The notes under the pieces: generated by a model
Told to the model about the DNA's origin: nothing
What the model saw: the letters and a program-made list of their open reading frames with translations, nothing else
The model's database searches: none
In this document: positions 10,876-18,868 of the stretch, piece by piece
How positions within the stretch are numbered: position 1 is the first letter of the stretch
How the letters are laid out: every line of letters starts with the position of its first letter
NCBI GenBank assembly: GCA_965224235.1
Contig: CBDCYP010000002.1
Coordinates: 186,001 to 250,000, forward strand
Direction: 5' to 3'
Length of the DNA: 64,000 nucleotides
Source: G958295935 sp965224235
GTDB taxonomy: Bacteria; Chloroflexota; Dehalococcoidia; Lucifugimonadales; Lucifugimonadaceae
Made by a program: the position numbers and the translations under genes

Positions 10876-11628
10876 ATGGCGGAGAACATCAAAACCCCCT
10901 CTTCTTCCAGCTCCGGCCGGCGGCGCAGCCGGTCCAAGGCCGGCGAGACTCGCCAGACCCAGGCGATGGAGAACTACCTCCTCTCTATTTACCTTGTGCA
11001 GGAGCAAGGGTCGCGGGTGACAAACGCCAACCTGGTCATCCAACTCAGGCGCGTCCCCGCAACGGAGTTCCTCGGGACCTCCCTGCCATCGGTATCGGGG
11101 ATGCTAAGGCGCATGGAACGTGAAGGGCTGATCCAGATATCGGAAACGAGGGACATCGGCCTCACGGCCCTCGGCAAGACTCTGGCAGAGCGCATCATTC
11201 GCCGGCACCGGCTGGCGGCGTGCATGATTGTCGATCTGCTCGGCGTCGAACTTCACCGCGTTAACTCCGAGGCCCATCGACTGGAACACGCCATTTCGGA
11301 CGGCCTAGAGGCAGACATCCGCGAGCGGCTCGGCAATCCGACAACCGATCCATTTGGCCAACCCATTCCTGGGACCGGGTACGCCGCGCCTTCCAAAGTA
11401 GTGACCCTCGACAATGCGCCGACCGGTCTACCGATGGTTGTAGACCGCATTCCGGAGGACGACGAGGAGCTCGTGGCCTACCTTACGGCCGGCGGCATTC
11501 TGCCCGGTGTGGAAGTGGTCGTTGAGGAGGTCGCGCCCTACAGGGGCGTGGTGGTTCTCAACGTCGGCCAAGACAAGGCCGTGCTGGGCCACGCCGTGGC
11601 GTCGCGAATCCGACTCCGGCCTTCATAA
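10876..11628 (+). CDS. DtxR/MntR-family metal-dependent regulator
   Basis: 250 residues. After a Ser/Arg-rich N-terminal extension (about 1-30) comes a winged helix-turn-helix of the DtxR type (MENYLLSIYLVQEQGSRVT through SVSGMLRRMEREGLI). The metal-binding/dimerisation domain follows (LAERIIRRHRLAACMIVDLL, then EAHRLEHAISDGLEADI), and a C-terminal SH3-like FeoA domain covers about 180-250. Such proteins repress iron- or manganese-homeostasis genes when loaded with metal. No target operator was identified. The gene is convergent with sat (20-base gap). The predicted promoter suggests a leaderless mRNA, consistent with the absence of a Shine-Dalgarno sequence. Confidence 0.88.
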   Translation: MAENIKTPSSSSSGRRRSRSKAGETRQTQAMENYLLSIYLVQEQGSRVTNANLVIQLRRVPATEFLGTSLPSVSGMLRRMEREGLIQISETRDIGLTALGKTLAERIIRRHRLAACMIVDLLGVELHRVNSEAHRLEHAISDGLEADIRERLGNPTTDPFGQPIPGTGYAAPSKVVTLDNAPTGLPMVVDRIPEDDEELVAYLTAGGILPGVEVVVEEVAPYRGVVVLNVGQDKAVLGHAVASRIRLRPS

Positions 11629-11648
11629 GGGCAACGCCGGACCGTCTC

Positions 11649-12797
11649 TTACCCCCGGGCGGCCGCAATTAGGATGTCCGCCACCTCGGGGCGAGTGAAC
11701 TCCGCTGGCGGCTTTTCGCCCCTTTCGAGCATCTCCCTAACCTTCGTACCGCTCAGGAATACGTGGGCGTCGGAATCATGCGGGCAGGTCTTGGATGTGG
11801 CCATGTTCCCACACCGTTGGCAGTGAAAAGAGTGCTCGAAAAACATCGGCTGAATGCCGAGGTCCGAGGCGTCAAACTCGCTGAAGATGTGCTGGGCGTC
11901 GTACGTGCCGTAGTAGTTGCCGACTCCTGCGTGGTCGCGCCCGACAATAAAGTGGGTGCAACCGTAATTCTTCCTGCAAAGGGCGTGGAATACTGCCTCG
12001 CGCGGGCCGGCGTACCGCATGAAAGCGGGAAATGTGGACAGTAAGGTGCGCTCCGCCGGGTAGTAGCGGGTCAGCAGTTCCCGGTAACAGCGCATCCTGA
12101 CGCCGGCGTCCGTATCTCCGGCCTTGGTCTCGCCCGTGAGTGGGTGCACCATGAGCCCGTCCACAAGTTCAAGCGCACATTTCATGATGTATTCGTGCGC
12201 CCGGTGGATCGGGTTTCTGGTCTGGAATCCGACCACGGTCCGCCAGCCGTTCGAGTCGAAAAGGCCCCGGGTCACGGCCGGGGGTCTGTCGGCCTCTGCA
12301 TACACGTCGAGGGGCCGTCGGGGAAGGGCGCTTATCGGGCCGCCGACAAGAACCTCACCTTGCGAGTAGAGATTGGCGACTCCGGGGTGGTCCTCGTCCT
12401 CGGTCCTGAACACCTCCCTCGCTTCAAGTCTGTGGTCGTACCGGAAAATGTCCTCTGCCGTCAGCGCGCCGAGCAGGTTGCCATCGGTGTCGTACAGCGC
12501 CACCTCGTCGCCCTGCCGAATGCCTGCCGCCTCATCGGCAGCAACCGCCAAAGTGATCGGAATGGTCCACAGTTCGCCGGTCGTCAGGCGGCTGCCTGTC
12601 ACCACCGACATGTAGTCATCGCCGTTTAGGAATCCTGTCAGCGGGCTGAACGCGCCGATCGAGATCATTCTCAGGTCAGACGATTCGCGCGGGCCGAGCA
12701 CGATCCGCCGCATGGCGCCGGCGCGCGCCTCAAGGTCTGAGGCCTCTTCGGGGTTGAGAACCCGGTTTACCAGACTTCCGCCGTGGGGATCTATCAT
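11649..12797 (-). CDS. sat: Sulfate adenylyltransferase (ATP sulfurylase)
   Basis: 382 residues. It makes adenosine 5'-phosphosulfate (APS) from ATP and sulfate in the cytoplasm. The family's nucleotide-binding motifs are intact: QTRNPIHRAHEY (about 192-203), then GRDHAGVGNYYG. A zinc-type cluster CQRCGNMATSKTCPH lies near residues 320-335. The N-terminal PUA-like domain begins with LVNRVLNPEEA. This is the homomeric Sat type, not CysDN. It follows cysH on the same strand with a 49-base gap, so the two very likely form one transcript controlled by the leader upstream of cysH. Confidence 0.93.
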   Translation of the reverse strand: MIDPHGGSLVNRVLNPEEASDLEARAGAMRRIVLGPRESSDLRMISIGAFSPLTGFLNGDDYMSVVTGSRLTTGELWTIPITLAVAADEAAGIRQGDEVALYDTDGNLLGALTAEDIFRYDHRLEAREVFRTEDEDHPGVANLYSQGEVLVGGPISALPRRPLDVYAEADRPPAVTRGLFDSNGWRTVVGFQTRNPIHRAHEYIMKCALELVDGLMVHPLTGETKAGDTDAGVRMRCYRELLTRYYPAERTLLSTFPAFMRYAGPREAVFHALCRKNYGCTHFIVGRDHAGVGNYYGTYDAQHIFSEFDASDLGIQPMFFEHSFHCQRCGNMATSKTCPHDSDAHVFLSGTKVREMLERGEKPPAEFTRPEVADILIAAARG

Positions 12798-12846
12798 CTT
12801 GCCTCTTTAATTCTGTCGCGCCGGAAGGGATTCTCGCCGCGACTGT

Positions 12847-13593
12847 CTAGCCTGCGGTCGCAGCTGCGATGACGTGAAGTCCGCACTCCTTGGCGTCGGG
12901 GTCGGCCTCCCACCACCATCGGCCTGCCCGCAGGTCCTCGCCTGGCTTAACGGCTCGTGTGCAGGGATCGCAGCCGATGCTTGGGTAACCCTTGTCGTGC
13001 AGTTCATTGTAAGGAACGCCGTTTTCCTTCACGTACGCCTCCACCTGTTCGAAAGTCCAATTCGCAAGAGGGTTGACCTTGTAGTTGGAATGCGCATCGT
13101 CCCACTCGACGGTGTCGATCTGCCCGCGCTCCATGCCCTGATCGCGGCGCAGGCCCGTCACCCACGCATCGACCCCGGAGAGCGCCCGGTTAAGCGGAAC
13201 GACCTTACGGATGCTGCAGCACAGTTTCCGGTTGTCGATACCCTTATAGAAGAGGTTGAATCCCTTCGACTCAACCATCTCGGCAACCGATTCCATGTCG
13301 GGATACCAGGTCTCGATCTTCACGTTGTACCGCAGAACCGTCTGATCGAAGAGGGTGTACGTCTCGGTTGGGAGCCGGAGCGTGTCGAGGGTCATCACCC
13401 TGGCCTTGGGGTTGACGCGCCAGTACATGTCGAACAGAGCGACGTCTTCAAGCCCAAAGCTCGACATTTGAGCGGCGTCAGCGCCAAACTGGCCGTCGAC
13501 CCACCGGAGAATGTCGGAAGGGTGGGAATCCTCCATGCGGCGGTTGATGCTGGCGAGTTCGGATTCCGGTATGCGATTTTCTACTGCGATCAT
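12847..13593 (-). CDS. cysH: Adenylyl-sulfate (APS) reductase, assimilatory
   Basis: 248 residues, PAPS-reductase fold. The N-terminal substrate-binding motif is SSFGLEDVALFDM. Cys125-Cys126 (KLCCSIRK) and Cys208/Cys211 (IGCDPCTR) are the four cysteines that hold the [4Fe-4S] cluster of APS-using enzymes. The catalytic ECGLH motif is at 236-240. It should reduce APS to sulfite with thioredoxin. No APS kinase is present nearby, which agrees with direct APS use. It is the first structural gene after a cysteine-rich leader peptide and terminator, and is followed by sat. Confidence 0.93.
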   Translation of the reverse strand: MIAVENRIPESELASINRRMEDSHPSDILRWVDGQFGADAAQMSSFGLEDVALFDMYWRVNPKARVMTLDTLRLPTETYTLFDQTVLRYNVKIETWYPDMESVAEMVESKGFNLFYKGIDNRKLCCSIRKVVPLNRALSGVDAWVTGLRRDQGMERGQIDTVEWDDAHSNYKVNPLANWTFEQVEAYVKENGVPYNELHDKGYPSIGCDPCTRAVKPGEDLRAGRWWWEADPDAKECGLHVIAAATAG

Positions 13594-13655
13594 TGTTGGG
13601 TACTGCTCCCCTGGTCAGGCGGCCGTTTCTTCATGCGTTCAGGATTCGGGATGGC

Positions 13656-13692
13656 AACAAAAAACCCCTCGTGTCTCGTTGGACGCGAGGGG
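13656..13692 (-). terminator. Intrinsic terminator in the cysH leader (attenuator)
   Basis: On the minus strand CCCCTCG (13692-13686) pairs with CGAGGGG (13671-13665) across a 14-nt loop and is followed directly by TTTTTT. It sits between the leader peptide and cysH, so it would stop transcription before the structural genes unless prevented. Confidence 0.75.
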
Positions 13693-13732
13693 CGTGACGT
13701 GCCATCTGGCGAGCGCGTCTAGTTGTCACGCC
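13691..13732 (-). promoter_or_regulatory. Candidate antiterminator of the cysH attenuator
   Basis: GGCGTGAC at 13732-13725, inside the last codons of the leader ORF, is perfectly complementary to GTCACGCC at 13698-13691. The second arm shares two bases with the 5' arm of the terminator hairpin. A ribosome stalled at the leader's Cys codons (13757-13746) would leave the first arm free, whereas one reaching the stop codon at 13719 would cover it. The pairing is seen in the sequence; the switching mechanism is inferred. Confidence 0.5.
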
Positions 13733-13793
13733 TCCTCGAAGGGTTACAACAGAGGCACACACGCGCCGAAGTTATTTTGGCTGCAGGTGTCAT
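13719..13793 (-). CDS. Cysteine-rich leader peptide of the cysH-sat operon
   Basis: 24-codon ORF, ATG at 13793, TAG at 13719-13721. Codons 13-16 read Cys-Leu-Cys-Cys (TGC CTC TGT TGT), an extreme concentration of cysteine just ahead of a Rho-independent terminator and an APS reductase gene. The predicted transcription start lies 0-3 bases before the ATG, so the peptide would be translated from a leaderless mRNA. Cysteine-rich leaderless upstream ORFs that sense cysteine are known in mycobacteria; this arrangement is analogous. It should report charged tRNA-Cys level. A longer in-frame ORF reaching back to 14177 is unlikely because the promoter lies inside it. Confidence 0.7.
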   Translation of the reverse strand: MTPAAKITSARVCLCCNPSRRRDN

Positions 13794-14177
13794 AGCGGGT
13801 CGATTATAGCAGTGGAACAGCGCGTTCGAGCACGATTCCCGTCGCGCTACGGCGCAGCCTGTAACGGCACGGCGCAACTCTCCGGATGAACTCAATAATC
13901 CCTGGCCCCGCTCAAGACGAATGGCGGGCCGGCCAGAAACCGTTTTCCTCCTGAATAGACGGAGTCCGGGACGGGGGTGAGTTGCGAAGACGATGGCAAC
14001 ATCGCCACCGCCAACCTGCCCAAACGGCTCCGCGTCGGCGGTTAAACGCGTTGGCCGTGGACTGCCGAACGTGACACGCTTAAAATGACGGCATAGCGAA
14101 TCACACCGCAGCGCCACACTTTCCCTGCGGCAAGGTGATCTCATCCGCCCCAGAACTGGCTTTTCCCGGAGATCCAA
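13794..14177. other. Divergent region between cysH leader and aminotransferase
   Basis: 384 bases. It holds the minus-strand promoter at 13803-13811 and, just before 14178, the ribosome-binding site GGAG of the aminotransferase gene. No other gene is supported. Confidence 0.5.
13803..13811 (-). promoter_or_regulatory. Extended -10 promoter for the cys leader
   Basis: The minus strand reads TGC-TATAAT, a perfect extended -10 element. The -35 region is poor, as is common with extended -10 promoters. The start point falls at the G three bases before the leader ATG or at the ATG itself. Confidence 0.65.
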
Positions 14178-15551
14178 ATGACAACAGCCGCCGCCTACTC
14201 AGGCGAACACATCGAAGAGCTACAGCAGATCGCCGGCGACCATTTGTTCATGCACGCCGCGCAGATTAACGACTGGCGAGGTAGCCTGAAGGTGTTCGTA
14301 AAAGGCGAGGGATGTTGGGTTACCGACATAGAAGGCAACCGCTTGCTCGATGCCATGTCCGGGCTGTGGTACAAGGCCGCGGGCTACGGCCGTCTGGAGA
14401 TTGCAGACGCCGTATACGAACAGATGCAGGCCATAACATCGCCGCCTGCGAACTCGGCGCTCATCCCACAGATAGAGCTTGCCGGTAAGATCGCAGAACT
14501 CTACCCCGACCGCGGCGCGAGGACGTTCTTCACTTCGGGCGGCTCAGAGGCCGTCGAAACCGCCGTAAAGATGGCCAAGAAGTACCAGCAGATTAACGGC
14601 AAGGGCGGAGCGTTCAAGGTAATTTCCCGTCGCTATTCGTACCACGGCGCCACCGCGATGGCCGTGAGCCTCGGAGGCAGCCCATCCGCCGATCCGATGG
14701 GTCCCTCAATGCCGGGCACAATTCACGTAACGAATTGGGACTCGTACAGGCGGCCCTATGAAGGCGATCCTGTGGACGTCGCAATCAGGTGTGCGAATGA
14801 GTTCGAAACGGTCATTCAGCATCAGGGTCCTCAAACAGTGGCCGCCATGATTGCCGAGCCCGTGTCCGCGGCGGCCGGGATCCACATACCGCCGCCAGAA
14901 TACTGGCAGCGGTTACGCGAGATCGCCGATCAGTACGACGTTGTGCTGATCGCAGATGAAGTGATTACCGGCTTTGGCCGGCTAGGGGAGTGGTTCGGCC
15001 CGATGAAATGGGACGTTCAGCCCGACATCACGACGGTCGCCAAAGCGATTACGAGCGGCTACGCGCCGCTGGGCGCTGCAATAGCCACTAAAAAGGTCGC
15101 TGATTCCTTTGTCGGGACGGACTCCGAGACGTTCCGCCACCTGATCACGTTTGGCGGCCATCCCATTTCGGCATCAGCAGCGTTGGCAAACCTCAAGATT
15201 TTCGAACGCGAAGATCTGGTCGGGAATTCCAGGCGGATGGGCGAGTACCTGTTCAGTCAGCTCCAGCGGTTGAGGGAACACGACATTACAGGTGACATCC
15301 GAGGCGGCGTCGGCCTTCTAGCGGCGGTCGAACTCGTTAAGGACCGGGCAACCAAGGAACGTTTTCCTGCGTCGGCAGGGCTGGCAAAGAAGTTGCCGCA
15401 GATGCTGTACGAACGGGACATGATAAGTTTCCGCGCCGGAGACATCATATCAATATGCCCCCCGTTGATGATCAGCCGGGACGAGGTCGACTTCATCGTC
15501 GATTCGCTGGACGGCGCCTTGGGTCAGATCTCTAAGGAACTCGGATCCTGA
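14178..15551 (+). CDS. Class III (omega) aminotransferase, PLP-dependent
   Basis: 457 residues, the usual length. It moves an amino group between an amine or amino acid and a keto acid such as pyruvate. PLP-site motifs are intact: TSGGSEAVETAVKMAKKYQ (phosphate-binding turn), LIADEVITGFGRLGEWF (Asp to pyridine N) and the Schiff-base lysine in TTVAKAITSGYAPLGA. Substrate cannot be fixed from sequence; the family includes beta-alanine, putrescine and taurine transaminases. The ATG follows GGAG with 6-base spacing. It is transcribed divergently from the cysH leader and precedes the ABC ATPase genes by 185 bases. Confidence 0.9.
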   Translation: MTTAAAYSGEHIEELQQIAGDHLFMHAAQINDWRGSLKVFVKGEGCWVTDIEGNRLLDAMSGLWYKAAGYGRLEIADAVYEQMQAITSPPANSALIPQIELAGKIAELYPDRGARTFFTSGGSEAVETAVKMAKKYQQINGKGGAFKVISRRYSYHGATAMAVSLGGSPSADPMGPSMPGTIHVTNWDSYRRPYEGDPVDVAIRCANEFETVIQHQGPQTVAAMIAEPVSAAAGIHIPPPEYWQRLREIADQYDVVLIADEVITGFGRLGEWFGPMKWDVQPDITTVAKAITSGYAPLGAAIATKKVADSFVGTDSETFRHLITFGGHPISASAALANLKIFEREDLVGNSRRMGEYLFSQLQRLREHDITGDIRGGVGLLAAVELVKDRATKERFPASAGLAKKLPQMLYERDMISFRAGDIISICPPLMISRDEVDFIVDSLDGALGQISKELGS

Positions 15552-15612
15552 GCGTTGAGTAGAAGCAAACCGGATACGGGCGCCCGGGAATGACGGCCTG
15601 CGCGGGCAACTG

Positions 15613-15621
15613 TGTTATAGT
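15613..15621 (+). promoter_or_regulatory. Possible extended -10 ahead of the oppD-like gene
   Basis: TGT-TATAGT, an extended -10-like element about 115 bases before the ABC ATPase start. No good -35 is seen. Confidence 0.35.
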
Positions 15622-15736
15622 TTCGCCACTTCGCAGGTTCGAATCAACGGCGCAGCCTGTAGATCTCCGGTCCGCGTCCCGCGGCATTTGGATCTGAACT
15701 GAAAAACGTAATTGAGTTGATGCGGTAGGAGCCGAT

Positions 15737-16882
15737 ATGGACGAAACTACCAGGACTCCTGAAGCTGACGTGGATATGACTCCGTCCACTGACGATCAGG
15801 CAACCGCTAGGACGAGCACATTCGACCGTTTTGGGCCGGACACCGTTCGCGAGGAGGTTGTGCTTGAGGTCAAGGACCTGCGCACTTACTTCACCACGCG
15901 CTGGGGAACTGTCAAAGCCGTTGACGGCGTCAGCTATCAGGTCCACAGGGGCGAGACGTTAGGAATCGTAGGCGAGTCGGGTTCCGGCAAGTCGGTACAG
16001 GCGCTGTCGGTCATGCGTCTCGTGCAATCGCCGCCCGGCCACATCGTCGGCGGTGAGGTGATCCTCGCCACGAGGGAGATGGTCGGCGGCGAAAACGGTG
16101 GAGGCGAAGGCCGGGAGGTCTACACAAAAAAAGACATCCTCCAGGTCTCCGAGTCAGAGATGACGAAGATTCGGGGCGGTGAGATCGCAATGATCCTCCA
16201 GGACCCGATGACCGCCCTGAACCCCGTATTTACCATAGAAAATCAGGTCGGCGAGGCCATCACGATCCACCAGGGTCTAAAAGGCAAGCCGCTCTGGGAG
16301 AAGATAATCGAGGCTCTCAGGCACGTCCGCATCCCCGCCGCCGAGCAGCGGGCCAAGGACTACCCTCACCAACTCTCCGGTGGCATGCGCCAGCGTGTTG
16401 TGGGCGCCATCGGCATATCTTCAACGCCCGCCGTGATCATCGCCGACGAACCGACCACATCTCTCGACGTAACGATTCAGGCGGCGTATCTGAGGCTTCT
16501 GAAGCAAATTCAGGCCGAGGACGGGGTGGCGATCATCTTCATCACGCACGACTTCGGCATTGTCGCCAAGATGTGTGACAGGGTCGGCGTCATGTACGCG
16601 GGACGGATTGTTGAGTCGGGCGACGTCCGGCAGATATTCAACTCTCCCAAGCACCCCTACACTCAGGCTCTGATCGACTCGGTGCCGAAGCTTGAGGTCA
16701 AGACCGGCCGCCTGCGCCAGATCGACGGTCAGCCGCCGCTGCTGTACAACCTGCCAGCCGGTTGTCCATTTGCTCCGCGCTGCCCGAACGCACTTGATCG
16801 GTGCAGGGAAGAGTATCCGCCGTATGAACAGGCGGCTGAAAACCACTATTTCCATTGCTGGAACCCAGTGACGACATCATGA
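15737..16882 (+). CDS. oppD: Peptide/nickel-type ABC transporter ATPase (OppD/DppD-like)
   Basis: 381 residues. One of two ATPases that power a peptide-type importer at the inner face of the membrane. Walker A GESGSGKS, signature LSGGMRQRV, Walker B VIIADEPTTSLDV and the C-terminal oligopeptide extension with CPFAPRCPNALDRC are all present. A ~60-residue N-terminal extension and a Gly/Glu-rich insertion (about 115-130) are longer than usual. The start ATG follows GGAG. It overlaps the oppF-like gene by ATGA. The matching permeases and binding protein may be those at 39-43 kb, on the other strand; that pairing is inference. Confidence 0.9.
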   Translation: MDETTRTPEADVDMTPSTDDQATARTSTFDRFGPDTVREEVVLEVKDLRTYFTTRWGTVKAVDGVSYQVHRGETLGIVGESGSGKSVQALSVMRLVQSPPGHIVGGEVILATREMVGGENGGGEGREVYTKKDILQVSESEMTKIRGGEIAMILQDPMTALNPVFTIENQVGEAITIHQGLKGKPLWEKIIEALRHVRIPAAEQRAKDYPHQLSGGMRQRVVGAIGISSTPAVIIADEPTTSLDVTIQAAYLRLLKQIQAEDGVAIIFITHDFGIVAKMCDRVGVMYAGRIVESGDVRQIFNSPKHPYTQALIDSVPKLEVKTGRLRQIDGQPPLLYNLPAGCPFAPRCPNALDRCREEYPPYEQAAENHYFHCWNPVTTS

Positions 16883-18021
16883 CAACAACAGCTGAACGAG
16901 CAATATCGACAGACACCGAACGCACCGTAATCGCGGACGCTCCGGGCGGCGTAGCCAGTGGCAACGCGATCGTCCAGGTCCGCGATCTTAAGAAGCACTT
17001 TCCGATTGGTGGGGGCTTCTTGGGATTGGGAGGCAGAAAGCAGTGGCTGAAGGCCATCGACGGCATCAGCTTCGACATTGAACCGGCCCAAACCTTCGGG
17101 CTGGTAGGTGAGTCCGGTTGTGGCAAGACCACTACGGCAAAGGTCCTGCTTGGCCTGGAGAAGCCAACCGACGGCACAATCTACTTTGAAGGGCATGATG
17201 TAAACACTCTGACTCGCGAAGGCCGCAAAGAGTTCCGCAAGTCCATTCAGGCCGTGTTCCAGGACCCTTGGTCGTCGCTCAACCCCAGAATGCGCGTGTT
17301 GTCGATCGTCGCTGAGCCGCTCGAAATTGCGACCACCATGACCCGGCAACAAATTCGGACGAGGGTGTCCGAACTGCTAACCGAGGTTGGACTGAACCCG
17401 TATCAGGCGAACCTTTATCCCCACGAATTCTCGGGAGGGCAGAGGCAACGGATCGGCATCGCACGAGCTCTCGCGCTCAACCCGCGTGTTATCGTTCTGG
17501 ACGAGCCGGTGTCGGCGCTCGACGTCTCGATTCGTGCGCAGATCATGAACCTTCTCGTCGACCTGCAAGATCAGTACGGCCTTGCTTACCTATTGATCGC
17601 CCACAACCTCGCAACGGTCCGGTACATGTGCCACAAGGTGGGTGTCATGTATCTGGGTCTGATCAGGGAGATCGGGGACACGGAAGCCGTGTTTACCGAC
17701 CCGCAACACCCGTACACGATGGCCCTGATTTCGGCCGCGTTGCCGTCGCACCCCGACATCCAACGGGAAGAGATCATCCTCCCCGGCGAGGTTCCGTCGC
17801 CGGTAAATCCGCCCTCGGGTTGCAGCTTCAATCCTCGCTGCTTCCTGAAGATCGGAGATGTGTGCGAAAACCAGTTCCCGTCACTTCAAGAGCAGCACCA
17901 GGTAAACCACTGGGTCGCATGCCACCTGTACGACTCGTCCGGTTCACCCTCGAGTTGGGATGGCCGCACCAAGCCAATGGAATTCACGCTTACTGGCGCC
18001 ATGGCCGAGAGCGCTAACTGA
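16879..18021 (+). CDS. oppF: Peptide/nickel-type ABC transporter ATPase (OppF/DppF-like)
   Basis: 380 residues from the ATG at 16879, which overlaps the previous stop (ATGA) and is preferred over an ATG at 16855. Walker A GESGCGKTTT, signature FSGGQRQRIGIARAL, Walker B VIVLDEPVSALDV, switch His in LLIAHNLATVRYM. The C-terminal cysteines (SFNPRCFLKIGDVC) are typical of the peptide subfamily. It is the partner ATPase of the preceding gene and translationally coupled to it. A terminator-like hairpin follows at 18051, so the pair probably ends a transcript here. Confidence 0.9.
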   Translation: MTTTAERAISTDTERTVIADAPGGVASGNAIVQVRDLKKHFPIGGGFLGLGGRKQWLKAIDGISFDIEPAQTFGLVGESGCGKTTTAKVLLGLEKPTDGTIYFEGHDVNTLTREGRKEFRKSIQAVFQDPWSSLNPRMRVLSIVAEPLEIATTMTRQQIRTRVSELLTEVGLNPYQANLYPHEFSGGQRQRIGIARALALNPRVIVLDEPVSALDVSIRAQIMNLLVDLQDQYGLAYLLIAHNLATVRYMCHKVGVMYLGLIREIGDTEAVFTDPQHPYTMALISAALPSHPDIQREEIILPGEVPSPVNPPSGCSFNPRCFLKIGDVCENQFPSLQEQHQVNHWVACHLYDSSGSPSSWDGRTKPMEFTLTGAMAESAN

Positions 18022-18050
18022 AACTGACCCATACGAAACGACCACCAGGG

Positions 18051-18076
18051 AAGGCCGCGGCAAACACCGCGGCCTT
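18051..18076 (+). terminator. Terminator hairpin after the ABC ATPases
   Basis: AAGGCCGCGG and CCGCGGCCTT form a perfect 10-bp stem with loop CAAACA, followed by a short pyrimidine run (CTTCTTC). The T tract is weak. From here to about 18325 no gene is supported. Confidence 0.6.
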
Positions 18077-18325
18077 CTTCATCGACAGTCATTGGCGCCA
18101 CACATTGGCCCGTCCCGCCCAACCCGGCCAACTCCAACGCCAATTCCGGAACGCCTGACAGGTAATGCCCTGACTGGAAGCAGGCCGGAGGTTGGGCGGC
18201 AGCAGCAGGTTAGCCAATGTCGGGTCGGCGGTCGGCCGATTGGGGGCTGCCGTCATTCGCTCATTACCGCTCTAAAATGGACGTACCGGCTGGGAAGCGG
18301 CCGACGCAGATCACGGACGAGGCTA

Positions 18326-18739
18326 TTGCCGGAACCACAAGAAGTTCAATTCGAGAGCCGCTCGACCCGTAAGCGAAGTGGGAACTATCGCGAAGTTCGT
18401 CCCTGGGGGGCGTTTGAAATCCTCTCATCCGGTCCCGGCTTCCAGGTCAAGCGTATCACCGTGAACCCCAGACAACGCCTGTCGCTACAGTGGCATCGCC
18501 ACCGCGACGAACAATGGGCGGTGGCACGCGGCGCAGCACGCGTCACCGTTGGCGAAGTCGAAACGACACTGGGTCGCGGCCAGTCGATGAGCGTGCCGCG
18601 GACGGTTAACCACCGTATCGAGAACATCTCCCGCATCGAACCGCTTGAAATCATCGAGACCCAGATCGGAGACTACCTCGGCGAGGACGACATCGTCAGG
18701 GTAGAGGACGACTACGGCCGGATCGAACAGCAGCCGTAA
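18326..18739 (+). CDS. Cupin protein, mannose-6-phosphate isomerase type II-like
   Basis: The recognisable protein runs from about REVRPWGAFEIL to the end and matches the stand-alone cupin domain of type II phosphomannose isomerases. Motifs include the RPWG opening, metal-binding QWHRHRDEQW, and the second cupin motif around SVPRTVNHRIEN. It would interconvert mannose-6-P and fructose-6-P or act as a related sugar-binding cupin. The frame is open far upstream (to 17960) but has no family-like sequence there. I use the TTG at 18326; its GAGG is only three bases away, so the true start is uncertain. Confidence 0.7.
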   Translation: MPEPQEVQFESRSTRKRSGNYREVRPWGAFEILSSGPGFQVKRITVNPRQRLSLQWHRHRDEQWAVARGAARVTVGEVETTLGRGQSMSVPRTVNHRIENISRIEPLEIIETQIGDYLGEDDIVRVEDDYGRIEQQP

Positions 18740-18868
18740 CGCGCTCGTACTTGGCGGAAGACCCCCGCATGTGCTTTCGCGTGACCATCGCCGCGATGTC
18801 CCGACGCGAATCATCCACCGGCAACGTGCGATTCCCGCCGACCAGTTATCCTGCCGCGCCGCGTGCCA

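Noticed and set aside
13794..14177. Upstream extension of the leader-peptide ORF to a 152-codon protein
   Set aside because: The predicted promoter lies inside it and the extension has no protein-like features; only the last 24 codons are supported.
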